From contig JAZKDW010000004.1 in assembly GCA_040387375.1 (NCBI GenBank), forward strand, positions 78,533 to 142,532: a stretch of 64,000 nt of DNA. Reading direction: 5' to 3'. Within the stretch, counting starts at the first letter, position 1; each line of letters starts with the position of its first letter. This document shows, piece by piece, positions 26,704 through 35,497 of the stretch. Source of the stretch: JAZKDW01 sp040387375 (GTDB lineage: Bacteria > Pseudomonadota > Gammaproteobacteria > Burkholderiales > Burkholderiaceae_D). A program made the translations under genes and the position numbers. Below the pieces are notes generated by a model, which worked only from the letters and a program-made list of their open reading frames with translations, did not search any database and was not told where the DNA came from.

Positions 26704-28082
26704 CGCGAGAGTCCCATCCGAGCCAGCACGGATTCGGCGGCGATACGCCCGAATACCAAGGCCTTGACCAGTGACGAACCGGTCATGTAAGCCTCGCCGT
26801 GAAAACCGCCGATGACCTCACCCGCCGCGTATAAACCGGGCAATGCTTCTCCCCATACATTTAATACCGCCATATCGTCGCGCACGCGCAGGCCCGCGTA
26901 AGTTGAATTGATAGAGGTGGTGCATGGATAGGCATAGAACGGCCCGTGTTCGATCGGCACGATCGCACCATACTCGTGGGCCAGCGCCTGGCGCCCGAAC
27001 TTGCGGTCACGACCGGTCCGGGTGTCGGCGTTGTAGTCGGATACCGTTTGCTCCAGCGTGCCGGGGTCGATGCCGATCAGCGCGGCAAGCTCGCCGATCG
27101 AAGGCGCCGAGAAAATGCGTTGCTTGCGGAGCGCAGCGGCGAAGTCAAACGACGGCACGCCATCCACCGACTGCGCAATGACGTGCTGATCGAAAATCTG
27201 GAAAGCGCGCGCGTCCGCCTGCAACAGGCAGGCAGCGCCCAGCGTCTTGTATGACTTCGATTCATTGACAAAGCGCTGACCCGACAGATTCACGGCGATC
27301 GCACCGCGGTAGACCGGAAGCAGCGTCGTGTGTGGCTCCACCGGATCGACTTCGAGGTAACTGCCGAACGTGCCCTTGACAAATCCGAGGTCAGCGAATC
27401 CGGCGCCATGCTCCCACGCCATCTTGATGCCGTCTCCTTCATTGCCTGGCCCGCCGGCGCGTAGCGCAGCGCGTATCGTTGGCACAAAAAGCTTGAGCAG
27501 ATCCTCGCCGCGTGAAAATCCGCCGGTCGCCAGTATGACGCCATGGTTGGCACGTACCACCGATTGTGCTCCGTCGCGCTCAACTAGCACTTCGTCAATG
27601 GGGCCGTCCGGATCGCTGCGGCGCAATCGCATCGCTCGGGCTTCGAGCCACACTATCGCTCCGGCGGACGCGATTAACTTCGCGTGCAACAGATTGAGCA
27701 CAGTGCGTGGATGGGCCGGATGGCTTCGCGGCACCGACTGGCCGGAAGAAATCTGCACTGGCCCGAAATGAGCGCCGGCGGCGAGCAGAAACCGGTATTC
27801 GTCCAGCTGCCCTTCGACATATCGATCGACCAAAGCGGGATCGCTCTCGCCGCCGCCGACGGCCAGCAGATCGCGTCGCAGGCGATCCGCATCGTCGTCG
27901 ATGTCCGCGGCACGCTGCAGGTCGGTGCCTGCGAATGCGAACGATCCGCCGCTCATGACGGTGCTGCCGCCGATGGATGGCATTTTTTCGAGCATCAGGA
28001 CAGATGCTCCGTATTCGATGGCGACCAGGGCGGCGCGGTGCGCGGCAAGGCCGGATCCGACAACAATCAAATCTATGTTCAT
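26700..28082 (-). CDS. FAD-dependent oxidoreductase (fumarate-reductase flavoprotein family), flavoprotein D
   Basis: 460-residue flavoprotein. The FAD motif is VVGSGLAAHRAAL, followed by GGSTVMSGGSFAFAG; the catalytic-type segment GQRFVNESKSY and a C-terminal GEVIGGFHGEAYMTGSSLVK are present. No haem, quinone or covalent-flavin domain is attached, so it probably acts as a soluble dehydrogenase or reductase. Its stop overlaps the start of flavoprotein C by ATGA, implying coupled synthesis. Confidence 0.88.
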   Translation of the reverse strand: MNIDLIVVGSGLAAHRAALVAIEYGASVLMLEKMPSIGGSTVMSGGSFAFAGTDLQRAADIDDDADRLRRDLLAVGGGESDPALVDRYVEGQLDEYRFLLAAGAHFGPVQISSGQSVPRSHPAHPRTVLNLLHAKLIASAGAIVWLEARAMRLRRSDPDGPIDEVLVERDGAQSVVRANHGVILATGGFSRGEDLLKLFVPTIRAALRAGGPGNEGDGIKMAWEHGAGFADLGFVKGTFGSYLEVDPVEPHTTLLPVYRGAIAVNLSGQRFVNESKSYKTLGAACLLQADARAFQIFDQHVIAQSVDGVPSFDFAAALRKQRIFSAPSIGELAALIGIDPGTLEQTVSDYNADTRTGRDRKFGRQALAHEYGAIVPIEHGPFYAYPCTTSINSTYAGLRVRDDMAVLNVWGEALPGLYAAGEVIGGFHGEAYMTGSSLVKALVFGRIAAESVLARMGLSR

Positions 28083-28124
28083 GTCAGGGCACTTCAGGAA
28101 ATTGGGGACGGTGCGGATTCAGGT

Positions 28125-28373
28125 TCATTTTGGTATCAGCGTATCGGAGACGATGCGTAACACTTCGATATAACTGAGCATCAGCCCGCCGGCAAAAAAA
28201 CCACCGGCCACGCCCGCGCATAGCGCAATGACACTGCCGGCGCTCAGCATGAAATACACGCCGGCGAGGATGGGCAAGACGCCGGCGAGGATCGACAGGA
28301 GGATGCCGTGCCGAACCAGGAAGGCGACCACCGGATAGGAAGGCGGTTTGTATTCGCTGTATTGGCTATCCAT
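28125..28373 (-). CDS. Small membrane protein of unknown function
   Basis: 82 residues with two strongly hydrophobic stretches, about 15-38 and 42-66, and short polar ends. No family was recognised. It lies ten bases after the Bug receptor gene and 42 bases before flavoprotein D, in the same direction, so it is very likely co-transcribed. It is too short for TctB. It could be an accessory subunit for a transporter or membrane anchor for a flavoprotein; this is speculation. Confidence 0.65.
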   Translation of the reverse strand: MDSQYSEYKPPSYPVVAFLVRHGILLSILAGVLPILAGVYFMLSAGSVIALCAGVAGGFFAGGLMLSYIEVLRIVSDTLIPK

Positions 28374-28383
28374 GGTTTCGCGC

Positions 28384-29433
28384 TTAATCCATCAGTGGAA
28401 TCTTGGCGCGGACGATCACGTCTTTCCAGCGCGCGATTTCGGAACGGAAGAATTGTCCGAATGCGTTCGGCGTCCCCGGCGTGGTTTCCGCGCCCATCTG
28501 GGCGAGTTTTGCGATCACATCGGGGGAAGCGAGCGCGCGATTGATTTCCTCATTGAGACGTGCGACAACATCCGGCGGCGTGCCGATTGGCGCAAATATG
28601 CCGTACCATGACGACACATTGAAGGTCGGCAAGCCGCCTTCGTATGCCGTCGGCACATCGGGCATCAGCGCCACGCGTTTGCTGCCGGTGACTGCAAGCG
28701 CTTTTAGCCGGCCGCTGGCAATATGCTGGGAAACCGATGGCGCATCGCTGAACATCAGGTCAGTCTCTCCCGCCAGCACGGACAGGCTGGCGGGCGCGCT
28801 GCCTTTGTAGGGAATGAACATCATGTTGGTTTCGGTGGTGAGCTTGAACAGCTCGCCAACCAGCTGCGTCGACGGACCGGCGGTCGCAACGTTGACGCCT
28901 TTCGCATTTTTTTTCGCATGCTGCACCAGTTCGCCGATATTGGCGACGGGGAGTTTGGGGTTGGCAACGACGACAAACGGCAGCGATATCAGTTGCGACA
29001 CCGGCTGGAAATCGCGCCCGACGTCATACGGCACTTTCTTGTAGAGACTGGGATTCATCACGATCCCCGGCGCATCGATCAGGATTGTATGACCGTCGGG
29101 CGCCGCCTTGGCCACGATATCAACCCCGATCATGCCACCGGCCCCCGGCTTGTTTTCAACGACGACGCTCTGTTTGAGCGCGACACCGAGCTTTTGAGCG
29201 AGCATGCGCCCGACGATGTCGGTTCCACCTCCTGGCTGATAGGGGACAATCAGACGGATCGGCTTGGTCGGCCAGTCAGCTGCCGCCGCAGTACTTGGCA
29301 TGACGCAAGCCAGCGGCACCAGGGCAGGCAGTAAGGCCAACACACGCCGCAATAGCTTCATCCCGCCAGCGCCGCTCCGGGAAGGCGGCAACGCGCCTGC
29401 CTGTATTGCATTCAATATCATATTATTATTCAC
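28384..29433 (-). CDS. Bug-family tripartite tricarboxylate transporter substrate-binding protein
   Basis: Periplasmic receptor of the TctC/Bug family, about 349 residues from this start. A hydrophobic signal (LLRRVLALLPALVPLACVM) precedes the mature-like PTKPIRLIVPYQPGGGTDIVGR, the Bug hallmark. AGGAGATAAAC sits directly before a GTG at 29433, which favours this start; the more standard signal peptide would begin at the ATG at 29361. TctA/TctB membrane partners are not in the window, as is common for orphan Bug genes in betaproteobacteria. Confidence 0.9.
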   Translation of the reverse strand: MNNNMILNAIQAGALPPSRSGAGGMKLLRRVLALLPALVPLACVMPSTAAAADWPTKPIRLIVPYQPGGGTDIVGRMLAQKLGVALKQSVVVENKPGAGGMIGVDIVAKAAPDGHTILIDAPGIVMNPSLYKKVPYDVGRDFQPVSQLISLPFVVVANPKLPVANIGELVQHAKKNAKGVNVATAGPSTQLVGELFKLTTETNMMFIPYKGSAPASLSVLAGETDLMFSDAPSVSQHIASGRLKALAVTGSKRVALMPDVPTAYEGGLPTFNVSSWYGIFAPIGTPPDVVARLNEEINRALASPDVIAKLAQMGAETTPGTPNAFGQFFRSEIARWKDVIVRAKIPLMD

Positions 29434-29490
29434 GTTTATCTCCTCATGATTTATCTGGACCGGTTCTGACCGGCGTCTGTCGCCGCGCCG

Positions 29491-30900
29491 TCAAGCGGAC
29501 GCGGCAATTGTTTCGGCGGCGCGCAAACCGGTGACTGCCGACTTGATCAATCCGCCCACGTAACCGGTTCGCGCACCACCTTCCAGCCCTCCGGTAGTTG
29601 CGCCCACCGCGTAAAGTCCTGCGATTGCATTACCCTTCGTATCCAGCACGCGGCTTCGGTCGTCGATCGCGATGCCGCCCATCGTGTAGGTGATGCCCGC
29701 GCAGACCGGAAAAGCGTAGTACTGCGCGTCGACGATCGGATGAGGCGCAAATTTGTTTGCCGAGCGAACAGGGTCCAACCCCTGCGTTGACGAATTCGTG
29801 ACCGCCTCGTTATATCTGGCAATCTGCGCGACCAGGCCGTCCGCATCGATGCCGGCGGCGGCCGCTAGTTCCGGCAGCGTGTGCGCCTTGAAAACGCTGC
29901 CCCCGGCTTCCAGTAGCCGCGGATTGGGCGGCAACAGATTGAAGCGGCCGCGGGTTTCCCATATGGTGTGGTCCGCGATCACGAAACAGGAAAGCGGATC
30001 CTCCAGCGCGGCGATCCGGTTAGCCATATGCACGCCGCCCAGACCTTCGTCGCAGAAGCGAACGCCATCACGGCCGACCAGTATTCCGGCTGCGGCGACA
30101 AAATCCAGCCAGCCGTATGGCCACAATGTTTCATTGTGAAATGCATCGATTGACAGCAGATGACCATAAAAACCCTGCAAGTCCGATATCGCGGCGCCGG
30201 CGGCGCGCGCCATTCGCAAGCCGTCGCCGGTTCCGCTGCGCGCATTACGCTGGAAGATTTTTTCAGGTGCCGGCGTGATTGCTTCGCGCAACGCATCCGG
30301 ATCTGCCTGAAATCCGCCGTCAGCGATCACGATCGATTCCGCAACAACCGCAAACGCGGCGCCCGCTGCATCCACGCCTGACAATCCCAGGCAGCGGCCT
30401 TCGCCAACATTCAGATGTCGCACGGACATGCCGCGCTCGACACTTCCGCCGGCACGCTTGAGGTTTGCTTCCAGGGTGCGCAGGAGCACATCACCGCCCC
30501 GCCCTTCCCACTGCCTGCCCTGCGGAGTGATCGTCGGCGGCGACAGCGTGAAGTCGTGATAGCTCTCGGTGCCGCTGATGAAACGTATTCCCTGGGCCTG
30601 CAGCCAGCGCACTGCGCGCAGCGCATCGGTGGCCACGGCGCGCGCCAGCGCAGGGCTGGCCGTGCCATCGGTCACCTCGATGATCTTGTCTTCCAGCGCC
30701 TGCGGTTCGCTGCGGATGCTGCTGAGGGCGCAATGAAACACGCCAGCCGTGATGCGTGAGTTGCACAGGTAGCGGTCATCGCTGGACTTCTCGAATACCC
30801 GCACGCTGCGGCCGGCGTGCGCGGCGCGCACCGCTGTCACCATGCCGGCAATACCGCCCCCAATGACCGCCACATCACATTCAAATCGTTTCTCTGCCAT
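29491..30900 (-). CDS. FAD-dependent oxidoreductase (fumarate-reductase flavoprotein family), flavoprotein E
   Basis: 469-residue flavoprotein. The FAD motif AVIGGGIAGMVTAVRAAHAG is near residue 12. A GVRFCDEGLGGVHMANR segment takes the place of the R-F-x-N-E site, and YAVGATTGGLEGGARTGYVGG closes the protein. It lacks the long KstD-like cap of paralogues A and B. The ATG at 30900 is 17 codons inside the open frame (which opens at 30951) and puts the FAD motif at the normal distance. The start is not firmly decided. Confidence 0.83.
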   Translation of the reverse strand: MAEKRFECDVAVIGGGIAGMVTAVRAAHAGRSVRVFEKSSDDRYLCNSRITAGVFHCALSSIRSEPQALEDKIIEVTDGTASPALARAVATDALRAVRWLQAQGIRFISGTESYHDFTLSPPTITPQGRQWEGRGGDVLLRTLEANLKRAGGSVERGMSVRHLNVGEGRCLGLSGVDAAGAAFAVVAESIVIADGGFQADPDALREAITPAPEKIFQRNARSGTGDGLRMARAAGAAISDLQGFYGHLLSIDAFHNETLWPYGWLDFVAAAGILVGRDGVRFCDEGLGGVHMANRIAALEDPLSCFVIADHTIWETRGRFNLLPPNPRLLEAGGSVFKAHTLPELAAAAGIDADGLVAQIARYNEAVTNSSTQGLDPVRSANKFAPHPIVDAQYYAFPVCAGITYTMGGIAIDDRSRVLDTKGNAIAGLYAVGATTGGLEGGARTGYVGGLIKSAVTGLRAAETIAASA

Positions 30901-30999
30901 CGTCTCGTCCACGGTTCCCGCCGTCGGCGGCGGTTTTAGCGACATGCGCATCCGGAAGGTGCCGGAGATACGCGGCTATGCATGACTAAAAGGCGGTCG

Positions 31000-31866
31000 T
31001 TAGAGCGGACGGCTGAATACAAAATTGCTGCCCAGCGTGCCCTGCACGACCGGCAGGGTCATGCAGCCCACACTTTCGATCTCGATCCTCACCCTGTCGC
31101 CGGCCACGATCGGGCCAACGCCCGCGGGCGTGCCTGTTGCGATGATGTCGCCGGGATAAAGCGTCGAGGCGGACGACGCCAGCGACACCATTTCCGGCAA
31201 GCCAACGATCAGATCGCGGGTATTTGCATCCTGACGCAGCTCGTGATTGACCCACAGGCGCATGCGCAGGTTTTTCGGGTCGCTCACCTCGTCGGCCGTA
31301 ACGATCCATGGTCCGACTGGCGTGAATGTATCGTACGACTTGCGCATTACCCGTTCTTCGTTGCCGCGTATCGTGATGTCCATCAGGCATGCGTAACCAA
31401 AGACGACATCCATCGCATCCTCGACGCTGACGCCGCGGCACTCCTTGCCGATGATGAGGCCAAGTTCGCATTCGTGATGCACGCTGCGCTCAGGAAGATT
31501 GGGCAGCACGATACTGTCACTTGCGCCAACCAGGGACGAACTGGATTTCAGGAAATAGCCTTTGATATTGGCAAATCCAATCGAAGACATTTCGGTTGCG
31601 TGGTCATGGTAGTTGACCGGGTACGCCATCAGCTTGTTTGGCCACGGAACCGGCGTCTCGAGATGGACCGAGGCGAATGGCACCGGAATGGCGGTTGCGG
31701 ATGCGCGTTCGATTGCGGGTCCCAACGTGGCGAAGTCGCGAATCAGGCGATTCATCTCGACCGGCGGCCATTGTCCGCTGCCGGCGCCAATGACCTCACT
31801 GATGTCATATACCAGGTCTTCTTTCACCAGGCCGATGCGTCCACCGTTATATCTTATTAGTTTCAC
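31000..31866 (-). CDS. FAA-family hydrolase, probable fumarylpyruvate hydrolase-like
   Basis: 288-residue FAA_hydrolase enzyme. The metal site is visible in HHECELGLIIG (E-x-E) and the downstream Asp in ACLMDITIRG; YPGDIIATGTPAGVG is the family signature. The GTG start at 31866 has AAGGA upstream. Family members include fumarylpyruvate hydrolase of the gentisate route and 2-hydroxyhepta-dienedioate isomerase. Its presence four genes after a gentisate-dioxygenase-like cupin supports hydrolysis of a ring-cleavage product here; specificity is inferred. Confidence 0.88.
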   Translation of the reverse strand: MKLIRYNGGRIGLVKEDLVYDISEVIGAGSGQWPPVEMNRLIRDFATLGPAIERASATAIPVPFASVHLETPVPWPNKLMAYPVNYHDHATEMSSIGFANIKGYFLKSSSSLVGASDSIVLPNLPERSVHHECELGLIIGKECRGVSVEDAMDVVFGYACLMDITIRGNEERVMRKSYDTFTPVGPWIVTADEVSDPKNLRMRLWVNHELRQDANTRDLIVGLPEMVSLASSASTLYPGDIIATGTPAGVGPIVAGDRVRIEIESVGCMTLPVVQGTLGSNFVFSRPL

Positions 31867-31923
31867 TTGCTGTTCCTTATATGTAATTGACCACGGTCCA
31901 GCCTGCTGCCGTTCCGGATTGAA

Positions 31924-32655
31924 TTAACGCGGCTTGCCCAGCGCCCGCTCGAACATGGATATATCCCCGCCCAGTGCAGCCGTCACATCGCGCGCGCTGC
32001 TCAGCAGGATGGGCTTGAACTGAGCGACGGCTGCATCGTCGAAGCGGGTCGCCGGACCGCTAACGGTCAATGCGCCCTCGAGCTTTCCATCCGCGTTGAA
32101 TACGGGTGCGGCGACGCCCCCCATGTCCGGCCACAAGGTGCCGCGTGACACGGCGACCATGTCCTGCCGGACATCCGCGAATCGCGCGTCATCGGGCTCG
32201 GTAAATGCCGACAGCACCACGCCCGCCGCGCCGCGCCCGAGCGGCAGCTCGTCGCCCGGCTTGAAATGGTCACGCAGTGGTTGCTGTGAATCGACCCGGT
32301 AAAGGCATAGCCGGCGATCGTTGAAGCGCACGTGAAAACCTGCGCTTTCGGTGGTCACCTCGACCAGCCGCTGCAAGGCGGGCATGATCACGTCTTCCTT
32401 ACTGACTGCGCGCTGATACAGACGGCCGAGCCGCAATGGCCGTGGTCCGATGTGATAGTCGCCGCCGGCCGTGCGGCCGATATAGCCAACCCGCTCCAGC
32501 GTCTGGATCAGCCGCAGAATCGTGCTCTTATACAGCCCAGTCCGTTCGGCCAGCTCGGCGAGCGACAAGGTTATGTCGTCCTGGTTGAATGCTTCGAGAA
32601 TCGCAAATGCGCGCTCCACCGCGGCCACGGTGCGGACTTCGAGGTCGTCGCTCAT
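31924..32655 (-). CDS. IclR-family transcriptional regulator
   Basis: 243-residue regulator. The N-terminal winged HTH contains LSLAELAERTGLYKSTILRLIQTL, and the GAF-like IclR effector domain follows (GVVLSAFTEPDDA..., PVFNADGKLEGALTVSGP). The ATG at 32655 overlaps the monooxygenase stop as ATGA. The open frame to 32736 is not needed. Being embedded mid-operon, it would be made with the enzymes it presumably controls. A candidate operator overlaps the operon promoter at 35490-35517. Confidence 0.92.
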   Translation of the reverse strand: MSDDLEVRTVAAVERAFAILEAFNQDDITLSLAELAERTGLYKSTILRLIQTLERVGYIGRTAGGDYHIGPRPLRLGRLYQRAVSKEDVIMPALQRLVEVTTESAGFHVRFNDRRLCLYRVDSQQPLRDHFKPGDELPLGRGAAGVVLSAFTEPDDARFADVRQDMVAVSRGTLWPDMGGVAAPVFNADGKLEGALTVSGPATRFDDAAVAQFKPILLSSARDVTAALGGDISMFERALGKPR

Positions 32656-34460
32656 GCCGCCTCCCCGCTGGCGATGCCGGTCACCCGCCGCAGAATTGCC
32701 TGCGCCGACGCCATGTCGGCCGTGCTGCCTCGCCAAGCGACATGACCGTCGGGGCGCACCAGCACCAGTGGCGCGATGTAAAGCTCGCGCACGACGGGCA
32801 GTTCGCTCGCGCGCAATTGCAACGGTATTTCCAGCGCTCGGGCCGCGACCGCAAAATTATTCGCCTCCTCGGCGCTGCCGGCCGCATGCACGATAACGAA
32901 GCCGCGGCCGAACCAGTCGAGCGTTGAACTGCCGTCCTCGAGCCTCACGTGAGGTGCGCGGGCGCCGGGCCGGGACGACTGCTTGTACAGCATCACTTGC
33001 TGCGCCGGGATCTCTTCCCATGGTAGGTCGAGCTTCTGACCGAGTGCGACATGCGTACCCAGGCGCTGCCATTCGCGCAGCATCGTTGGCGTCACCCTCT
33101 GTCCGTCGCTCAAGTACCCGTCCGGCGGCGTGGTGCCTGAATCCGGCGGCGGCGCTGTTCGGAAATCATCGGTCGCTGCATCCGGAATGACGACAGGCGA
33201 ACCTTCATACTCATAACCCAGGTCGATGCCCTGCTTGTACCATTCGCGCAGCATGGTGGCGGAGAAGCGCTTGCCGACTTCATATCGTTGCAACGCGCCG
33301 TCGAAACTCTCGTCAAGCAAACGCGGGTTCGGCCCCGGCGACAGGGTCCGGCGCAAATTGCCGCTCGCTTCCCGCACCGCACGCAACGCAACGGGACGGC
33401 GTTCGATCTCGTAGCTATCCAGCAGCGATTCTCCCGCCCAGCCTTGCAGCACGCCTTCGATTTTCCATGAAAGGTCGACCGCGTCGGCGATGCCTATGTT
33501 CATTCCGAAGCCGCCGGTCGGTGATGTGGTATGCGCCGCATCGCCGGCGATAAAGACAGGCCCGGAGCGAAAGCGGTCGGCAACCAGTTCGCGCCTCACC
33601 CATGGCACGATCGACAGTATGGAAAACGCCATCGGCCTGCCGATCACACGTTCGATCGCAGCGCGGACATCCGCTTCCGTGTAGTCCACCTTCTCTGCAG
33701 TTCCAATGATTGACAAACGCCAGATATCGCCACCGTCGATTGCAACCACGGTTGCCCAAGTGCCTTCGCGGCCAATAAATAAATAACGGTAACCTAGCCG
33801 CACGCTTGCTTTCTCGCGCAGCTCGGCACATCGGAACAGTACATTCGTACTGTAGGTCAGCGTGCCCAATCCCGACATCGGTATGGCCAGCTGTTTGCGC
33901 ACGGTGCTTGCGGCGCCGTCACATCCAACCAGATAGCGGGCCCGTACTTCTTTTCTGGCACCGCTGTCGCAATCCTCGATCACCGCGTTTACACTATCCA
34001 CATCGGCGTCGAAACTCACCAGCCTGGTCCGATAGCGCAGCTCCGTCGTCGGCTGGCTCCGTGCAAATTGGATCAGGATCGGGTCGAACAGGTTTTGCGG
34101 GCAGCGGAAGCGGGTTTCCGGGCTGATACCGGGACGTGCGTCCTCGCTGCCGCCGGATGGCGTGGCGAATTCCTCGCGGCCCAATTCATAGCCGTTGAAT
34201 GAAGTGAGATACACCATATCCTGCGGATATTCTTTTGGATATCCACAGTTGCGCACGTTGCCAGTAATTCCCCAGCGGCGGCAAAATTCCATCGTGCGGA
34301 CATTGACGCCATCCATCTTTGGCTGCACGATCACACCGTCGGTTTGCTCGACCAGCAAGGCGCGCAGGCCCCGCCATCCGATATCTCCAGCCAGACTGAG
34401 GCCGACCGGACCACCACCGATAACGAGCACATCGACATCCACATTCGGTTTATTTGTCAT
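32652..34460 (-). CDS. FAD-dependent aromatic-ring monooxygenase (PHBH fold)
   Basis: 602-residue flavin monooxygenase that would hydroxylate a phenolic ring using NAD(P)H and O2. The FAD motif is VIGGGPVGLSLAGDIG at residues 13-28; the DG segment is LVGCDGAAST and the GD motif FIAGDAAHTTSPTGGFGMN. A C-terminal thioredoxin-like domain with VLVRPDGHVAWRG, as in MhpA- and PgaE-type enzymes, accounts for the extra length. AGGAGCGCAAGCGC precedes the ATG at 34460. It overlaps the cupin dioxygenase stop by 11 bases. It may make the dihydroxy substrate of that dioxygenase. Confidence 0.92.
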   Translation of the reverse strand: MTNKPNVDVDVLVIGGGPVGLSLAGDIGWRGLRALLVEQTDGVIVQPKMDGVNVRTMEFCRRWGITGNVRNCGYPKEYPQDMVYLTSFNGYELGREEFATPSGGSEDARPGISPETRFRCPQNLFDPILIQFARSQPTTELRYRTRLVSFDADVDSVNAVIEDCDSGARKEVRARYLVGCDGAASTVRKQLAIPMSGLGTLTYSTNVLFRCAELREKASVRLGYRYLFIGREGTWATVVAIDGGDIWRLSIIGTAEKVDYTEADVRAAIERVIGRPMAFSILSIVPWVRRELVADRFRSGPVFIAGDAAHTTSPTGGFGMNIGIADAVDLSWKIEGVLQGWAGESLLDSYEIERRPVALRAVREASGNLRRTLSPGPNPRLLDESFDGALQRYEVGKRFSATMLREWYKQGIDLGYEYEGSPVVIPDAATDDFRTAPPPDSGTTPPDGYLSDGQRVTPTMLREWQRLGTHVALGQKLDLPWEEIPAQQVMLYKQSSRPGARAPHVRLEDGSSTLDWFGRGFVIVHAAGSAEEANNFAVAARALEIPLQLRASELPVVRELYIAPLVLVRPDGHVAWRGSTADMASAQAILRRVTGIASGEAA

Positions 34461-35439
34461 GCGCTTGCGCTCCTGAATCTGCAGAGATTGGCGACGATTC
34501 ACGGAAGAAGCCGAGCCGCTTTTGCATCTGTGCGTCGGACACGCTGAACAGCACTGCATCGGAGCACGCGGCATGATGATGGAAAGTCCATGCCGGAATC
34601 GCCAGTACATCGCCGCGCGACCATTGGAAGGTCTGCTCGCCAATCGTCGTCTCGCCTTCTCCGGCGACGATGGCGACAATCTGGTTCTCTGTTGCCCGCC
34701 GTTGGGACGATCGGACTGTGGCATTGATGGCGCTCATCGCGAGTTCAAGCGTCGGCATGCTGGGCACATCGAGCACCAGACGCGCGACACCTGCCGCGTC
34801 AGGAGCGGACAAGAGCTGGTCCAGTTGCTCCCTGACCTCCGCCCACCGGAAGATCATGTCGCCGGAGCGGTTGGCGGCAGTAGGTTCTTGGAAGCCTTCC
34901 GGCCACCAGTCCATGAACATTGGCTCCAGCAACTGAACCATGGGCACATCGAGAAAATCGAGCCAATAGGAATCCGTCTTGCCATCGTTCGCATGGCCGT
35001 GCCAGCCACCGCCGGGAGTCAGCACTACATCATTGATTTGCATGTCGATGCGCTCGCCGTCGACCACGGTGTAGACATCGTCCTCCGCAACCAGAATCAG
35101 CCGCAGCGCATTTGGTGAATGGCGGTGCGAGCGTGCCCGCTCACCGGGTTTGATCATCTGGTAGGCGCTGACCAGGGTGCGCAGCGTTGCGTAGTAGTTG
35201 CCTTCGATCGGATTGACCAGAAACAGATTCCGTCGCTCGGCCAACTCAGTGGAAATCAGGTCTCCGGCGTGCGCGAGATGACGATGTGCATCACTCCATT
35301 TCCAATGCGCCGGGCGAAATGCCGTACGCGGCTCGGCCCACAGCGAAGGCTCTTTTTTGTTCCAGCCGGCCCGCATCGCCAGCGCGTGCAGAATCGGGTC
35401 GAGGTTTTGCAATTCCTTGCTGCGATTGATTGGCGTCAT
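34450..35439 (-). CDS. Gentisate 1,2-dioxygenase-like bicupin
   Basis: 329-residue bicupin. The first cupin carries the iron ligands H105 and H107 (ARSHRHSPNALRLIL) and H147 in GGGWHGHAN, in the arrangement found in gentisate, salicylate and 1-hydroxy-2-naphthoate dioxygenases. The second cupin (EGETTIGEQTFQWSRGDVLAIP...FHHH) is also His-bearing. These enzymes open a ring between a hydroxyl-bearing carbon and its carboxylated neighbour. It is the first gene of the ten-gene operon, about 22 bases from a predicted transcription start. Gentisate itself is the best guess, not proven. Confidence 0.88.
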   Translation of the reverse strand: MTPINRSKELQNLDPILHALAMRAGWNKKEPSLWAEPRTAFRPAHWKWSDAHRHLAHAGDLISTELAERRNLFLVNPIEGNYYATLRTLVSAYQMIKPGERARSHRHSPNALRLILVAEDDVYTVVDGERIDMQINDVVLTPGGGWHGHANDGKTDSYWLDFLDVPMVQLLEPMFMDWWPEGFQEPTAANRSGDMIFRWAEVREQLDQLLSAPDAAGVARLVLDVPSMPTLELAMSAINATVRSSQRRATENQIVAIVAGEGETTIGEQTFQWSRGDVLAIPAWTFHHHAACSDAVLFSVSDAQMQKRLGFFRESSPISADSGAQAHDK

Positions 35440-35468
35440 ATAAATAGAACGTGTTTCATTAATTTCAG

Positions 35469-35497
35469 AATATATTTCAATTTCCTTTTCTTGGCAA
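35469..35497 (-). promoter_or_regulatory. Sigma-70-type promoter of the gentisate-dioxygenase-like operon
   Basis: On the minus strand, TTGCCA (-35, 35497-35492) and TATATT (-10, 35474-35469) are separated by 17 bases. Each box differs from consensus at one position. The start codon is 30 bases downstream of the -10 box. This is the best promoter match found in the accessory block. Confidence 0.65.

Noticed and set aside
2036..35439. Steroid degradation cluster
   Set aside because: KstD-like proteins alone suggested it, but no 9-alpha-hydroxylase, no HsaC-type extradiol dioxygenase and no beta-oxidation set for side chains is present.
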